From contig JAAMXP010002043.1 in NCBI GenBank assembly GCA_019693395.1, positions 1,510 through 13,345 of the forward strand: a stretch of 11,836 nucleotides of DNA. Direction: 5' to 3'. Shown in pieces: positions 8,463-11,836 of the stretch (within the stretch, counting starts at the first letter, position 1; each line of letters opens with the position of its first letter). The stretch comes from Ettlia oleoabundans. Lineage: Eukaryota; Chlorophyta; Chlorophyceae; Chlamydomonadales. A program made the translations under genes and the position numbers. Under the pieces are notes generated by a model, which saw only the letters and a list, made by a program, of their open reading frames with translations, ran no database searches and was not told the DNA's origin.

Positions 8463-11400
8463 ATGAGGTGGCCGTGCCGGTTTCTGGCTGTGCTGGCCGT
8501 CTGCTTTGCAGTCCACGCAATCAGGCTGCCACACTGGGACCGCAGTCATTGCCCCAAGGTCAGGGTGGGTAGCGTGGTGCTGGAGGACGACGGCCAAGGA
8601 GGCCAACGCTTCGCTTTCGCAGCCGCCGCCCAGGGTGAGCCCACCCGCCGTCTCAGCCCATGCGCGCCGCGATGCCAAGACCGGCCGGGTGATTGGACTG
8701 CTTCAAGCGGCACCACTTGCATTGCACCCTTGATGAAAGGGCTGCCGATTGAACAGAACTACTCAGCACACCAATGTACCAAGGCTGCTCCTGCCATCAA
8801 GCCGCCACCTGGGTGCTGACCGCTTCTCACCGCCACCACTGCCCCGCCCCTCCTTCATTGATTATTTCTACCCACCTCTGTCCTCCGCTCCCTGCAGGCG
8901 GCGTAGCCTGGGGATCCTACCTAGACTCTCTCCACGCCCCCTCCAACTTCGGCCAGCTGCGGGTCACCACCTCTGGCAATTACAGCGATGCCGAGCAGCT
9001 CTTTGCCGCCGGCTACTTGGAGGGCCACCTCACCGCGGAGCGGATATGGGACAGCTTTGTCAACATGCGCGACTACTTCACACGGGGGATGGGCGCAGAA
9101 ATCAGGGAGCCCATGAAGTGGTGGGTGGGTGCTGGTGGGTGTTGGTGGCGGGCGGCCGGGTTGGTGGGTGGGTGCTTGAGGGTGACTGCTGCTGGGTGGG
9201 TGCTGCTGGGTGCCGGTGGACGAGTTGGTAGGTGGGTGCTGACCGTGCCGTTCGCTTTGTCGCACCCTTGACGCTGCTCTTTTGCACTTTTAATCTTTCA
9301 ATAGCCCGGCTGCGTGCAATCCTTCACCTGATCTACACATCTTCCCTCTGGCGCTTCTACTTTCCTCTGATCCTCGCTATGGGTGAGCACTGGTGCAGGA
9401 TTGAGGAGCAGGATCGGTGGGTCAGAGGGCATTGCTCCTCTCGCAGTGAGGAGAGGGTAGGCGGTGCTAAAAACGAGCGGTTCTGGCAGGTGTGCTATGC
9501 CGTGCTGGACTGCGCTATGCCATTTTTGTCAGCTTTGTTTGGGTCCCAAGGCTGCTCCCTCCCTGTCTGCGGGCGGGACATTACCGCCTAGCGCTATGCC
9601 ATGCTGGGCTGGGGCTGGGCTGGCTTTAAATCCTCGGAGCGCACTTGCTTTTTCAAAGGCAACACTCCCAGCCTTCTCCTCACACCCTGCATGAACACTT
9701 TTGCTGCCCTGTAATCCCCCCCCCCCTTGACGTACACACCAACCCCCCACCCATGCGCCTTCACACAGCACTGTTTCCTCCATTCCATTGTGGCCCCAGT
9801 CAAAACTGTTCTTTCCATCCAGTTGTGCACCCACCCAACACTGCTCTCTCGCCTCATGTGTGTCTGCCTATAGGCCATCTGCCTGCTGCTGCGCCAGTTT
9901 GACGGCATGAAGGCAGGTTACCGCGCACGGCGGGCACAGCTGGCAGCTACTGCTGCAGCCGCCAGCGATGGCGGCAGCGCCGGCGACATTGGCGATACCA
10001 GAGACAGCAGCAGCAGAGGTAACAGCGGCCTTGCTAGCAGCAACAGCGTTGGCACCAGCGGCAGCGATCGCAAAGACAGCAGCACCAGCGGCGGCCACAA
10101 CAGCAGGGCCAGCATTGACAGGGCCAGTGCCCTTGATGCTGTGGGGGAGATGAGTGACTGGGACTTTCTTTTCCTGGAATCAAACGGTGTGTAGGTGGGG
10201 CTGCGGTGCGGTTTGCTTCCTCTCGGTGTGGGATGCTGTGCTGTGCTGTGCTGTGCTGCTTGTGGCAGCGTGAACTGGGTGGTTGGCTGGGTGCAAGCAT
10301 GCTATCGGGCGGCCCACTGGAGTGGTTTATAAAGGGGTTGGTGATTGAGCGACCCTTTACTTGAAAGTCGCACACTGCTGGGTTCCGTATTGTTGGCTTG
10401 CATGCTGCGCACGCTGTTGGGGATCGCGCTTGCCTCACTTTGCGTGATAAGAATCACCCATTGCTGCCTGGGGGCTAACCATCGGCTGGTGAGCTGCGCT
10501 GCACCGCCTCGCTGTACCGCCTGCCGTACTGCGCCATTACGTCATTTCCTATTAACCTTATCGTACCGCTCAATTGTCACTGCCTCCTCACACTGTCGTG
10601 CATTGCCCTGCTCATTGTTCTGCTGCATTGTACTGCTGGATTGTACCGCTCTCAGCTGTACTGCCACCCTGTACTGCCGCAGGTGACCTGTACGACATCA
10701 TTGACTGGCAGCAGCCCGATCAGCGGCCCAGCTGGATACAGGGGCCGGAGTGAGTGCCTTTGTGCTTAGCGTGGTGTGGGGCGCTTTTGTGGTGGTGGTG
10801 GCGGTGGTGGCGCTGGCGTGCGTGTGTGGATGTGTGTGGTTGGGGGTTAGGGTTAGCCAGCTGGGGGCGGTAGGCGGGCGGGGGGTGGGGGGGGCCAGCT
10901 GGCTGCTGGTTGGGTAGCTACCTGGCAGACCGGCTGCCTGGCTCATGCTGACCAGCGGTGCACCGCCCTTGTTCCCACACCCCCGGCAGGCCACGCATCC
11001 CCACCGTGCACCGCCGCACGGGGGGCCGGCACTGGGGTGCCCTGGAGGATGCTGTGAGGGCTGATCCTGAGGCTGCTGCTGCCAAGCTCTTCTCCAAGGT
11101 ATGGGGAATGTTGCTGGCATTTTGGTGATTTGGTGGGGTTTTAGTGTCCAGCTGTTTCCTGGCCTGTTCTTGGGTTTTGGTGGGCTTTCGAAGCGAGATT
11201 TCAGCCACAGGTCTTGCTGAAGTTTTTGCCGGGGAGGGAGGAGGCTGCAAGGGTCCGACCACACCGCCCCCAAGCTGTTTTGAGACATGCGAAATTCCCG
11301 CCACACGGTTTAGAGCGCTGCTGGCAGCCAAGCCCTTTGCTGCTGCCCGGCTGCTGTACCTTATGATGTACTGCTGTTCAGACTTTTGTCGAGCCCAAAT

Positions 11401-11637
11401 GATCAATAACTCTTCAGTCCTCCTATCACGCCCCAATATCCAGTGAGCTCTTCAGTCGTCCATCACGCCCCAGTAAGTAATTCGGTATCGCGCCCCCGCA
11501 CTCATGATTATATTCCTGTTCACCCCACCTGGAGCGACCGCAGGTTGCGCTTAGCGGCAAGTGCAGCGCGCTGGTTAAGGTTGCCCCGGACCTGTCCGAT
11601 ATTTTCATGGGGCATTCCACGTGGGACACATTCACCG
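8463..11637 (+). CDS. PLBD: Phospholipase B-like (lamina ancestor/PLBD) Ntn hydrolase, first 7 exons, partial at right edge
   Basis: Exons are 8463-8634, 8898-9120, 9399-9489, 9874-10186, 10683-10749, 10990-11098 and 11544-11637, giving 356 codons plus one base with all phases agreeing. The ATG is the first Met of its frame with A at -3. It opens a signal peptide (FLAVLAVCFAVHA, likely cut after residue 19). Family landmarks follow in order: GNYSDAEQLFAAGYLEG at 83-99 (Asn84 is a glycosylation sequon), a W-x-E-E-Q-D-R-W stretch at 132-139, QFDGMKAGYRAR at 170-181, WDFLFLESNGDLYDII at 258-273, and GKCSALVKVAPDLSDI near 330-345 followed by GHSTW. Phospholipase B-like proteins are secreted or lysosomal, self-cleaving N-terminal-nucleophile hydrolases; in characterised members the Cys of the CSAL motif, here Cys332, becomes the new N-terminus. 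True phospholipase activity is debated in the family. Residues 183-253 are a Ser/Gly/Ala-rich insert. The C-terminal part lies outside the window. The last donor, ACCG|GTGGGT, is the least certain boundary. Confidence 0.93.
9121..9240 (+). repeat. GGGTGCTGGTG-type G-rich minisatellite, PLBL intron 2
   Basis: The intron begins with irregular copies of GGTGGGTGCTG(C/G)TGGGT running for about 120 bases from the donor GTGGGT. Several copies resemble the true donor. This is the G-rich first half of a 278-bp intron (9121-9398). The rest is pyrimidine-rich and leads to the acceptor GTGCAG. Confidence 0.7.
9490..9873 (+). other. PLBL intron 3, with repeats and an 11-C run
   Basis: This 384-bp intron runs from GTGTGC to CCTATAG and holds no supportable gene. 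It contains four GCTATGCC copies (9494-9604), an uninterrupted run of 11 C at 9716-9726, and, near its 3' end (about 9770-9873), three diverged copies of an ACTG-TTYC-pyrimidine unit of about 34 bases leading into the acceptor. Confidence 0.6.
10234..10258 (+). repeat. (GCTGT)n pentanucleotide microsatellite, PLBL intron 4
   Basis: About four and a half copies of GCTGT lie in tandem, ending in GCTGCT. Related GTGCC/GTGCT runs occur at two other noncoding places in the window. Confidence 0.75.
10513..10677 (+). repeat. Degenerate minisatellite with seven YGTACYGC cores, PLBL intron 4
   Basis: The octamer Y-GTAC-Y-GC occurs at 10513, 10525, 10562, 10629, 10642, 10657 and 10670, with looser ATTG-CTGCT copies between them. 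Chance would give less than one GTAC in this length. The whole 496-bp intron (10187-10682) otherwise holds a GCTGT pentanucleotide run at its 5' end and no gene that I can support. Confidence 0.7.
10637..10682 (+). other. Splice acceptor region of the PLBL exon starting 10683, overlapping repeats
   Basis: The intron between exons 4 and 5 of the phospholipase B-like gene ends in GTACTGCCGCAG. The last copies of a degenerate YGTACYGC repeat form the sequence just before this acceptor. The downstream exon completes the Gly codon of the SNGDLYDII motif, which fixes the junction. The repeat probably supplies the pyrimidine-rich stretch, so repeat variation could affect splicing. That last point is inference. 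Confidence 0.55.
10750..10989 (+). other. PLBL intron 5 with G-rich and telomere-like stretch
   Basis: This 240-bp intron (GTGAGT to CGGCAG) has a GGTGGTGGTGGCGGTGG run near 10792, two adjacent TTAGGG-type units at 10845-10857, and a nearly pure G block at 10863-10894 that could form a G-quadruplex on the sense strand. No gene is seen. Confidence 0.6.
11410..11472 (+). repeat. 38-bp tandem duplication in PLBL intron 6
   Basis: CTCTTCAGTC followed by TATCACGCCCCA or CATCACGCCCCA occurs at 11410-11435 and again at 11448-11472. After each copy comes a donor-like string (CCAGTGAGC, then CAGTAAGT), and a fragment (TCGCGCCCCC) follows at about 11488. The 445-bp intron (11099-11543) holds no supportable gene. 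Confidence 0.65.
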
Positions 11638-11716
11638 GTGGGTTGAGTCCTACCTTCCTTCCCCCGTACCGGCCATGCTCTGCCTTTGCAATTCCCTCTC
11701 GCGCACCTTACAGACA

Positions 11717-11836
11717 CGCCGCTCCCACACACCACCACCACCACATACCACCCCACCACCCCGGGCATGCCCCTCACAACCATTCTGCAACCTTACACAA
11801 CACACGCATCAACACACACAACACACACATGCGGAC
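11717..11836 (+). repeat. CA/CCA-rich simple sequence, PLBL intron 7 (partial)
   Basis: CACACACCACCACCACCACAT and later (CA)n stretches run to the window edge. I found no next exon with the expected family continuation between 11638 and 11836, so this is taken as intron. Confidence 0.7.

Noticed and set aside
10841..10857. Interstitial telomere array
   Set aside because: Only two TTAGGG units are present; I kept it as a curiosity, not a telomere relic.
1..11836. Transposon, CRISPR array, tRNA or rRNA
   Set aside because: No transposase motifs, long terminal repeats, regular spacer arrays or cloverleaf-like sequences were found by eye on either strand; a weak tRNA could still be missed without a search tool.

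Overview
The window looks like nuclear DNA of a green alga (Chlorophyta, probably a core chlorophyte). It is GC-rich. Its genes are split into many short exons by GT-AG introns of about 130-500 bp, mostly with GTGAGC/GTGAGT donors and TGCAG acceptors. The proteins carry Ala/Gln/Pro/Gly low-complexity stretches, and the introns are full of minisatellites. I see no bacterial operons, phage genes, rRNA, tRNA, CRISPR array or intact transposon. The lineage is inferred from style, not from a marker gene.

Three split genes account for most of the window. (1) 19-3285, minus strand: a large Ala/Gln/Pro-rich, probably nuclear protein that I do not recognise. Four exons fit in phase, and the gene continues past the left edge. 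(2) 4674-7422, minus strand: a complete seven-exon LSM14/SCD6/RAP55/DCP5 family gene of 357 aa, an mRNA-repression and P-body protein. It has an LSm14 domain, then a Pro/RGG linker, then FDF, FFD and TFG boxes and an RGG tail, with each short motif on its own exon. (3) 8463-11637, plus strand: the first seven exons (356 codons) of a phospholipase B-like (lamina-ancestor type) secreted or lysosomal N-terminal-nucleophile hydrolase. It includes the signal peptide and the conserved Cys-Ser-Ala-Leu nucleophile motif, and it runs off the right edge.

Genes 1 and 2 are in tandem on the minus strand. The 3' UTR of gene 2 and the promoter of gene 1 share 3286-4673. Genes 2 and 3 are divergent and share a 1,040-bp intergenic region (7423-8462). 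Nothing indicates that the three products work together.

All exon models were built by hand from open frames, splice consensus and phase agreement, without transcript evidence. Genes 2 and 3 are firmly identified by family motifs. Gene 1 rests only on three phase-compatible junctions and on composition. I did not find a clearly new biological system. The items most worth checking are the repeat-borne copies of a splice donor inside the LSM14 gene, the D-to-N change in its FDF box, the large low-complexity insert in the phospholipase B-like protein, and the intron minisatellites, one of them rich in GTAC.
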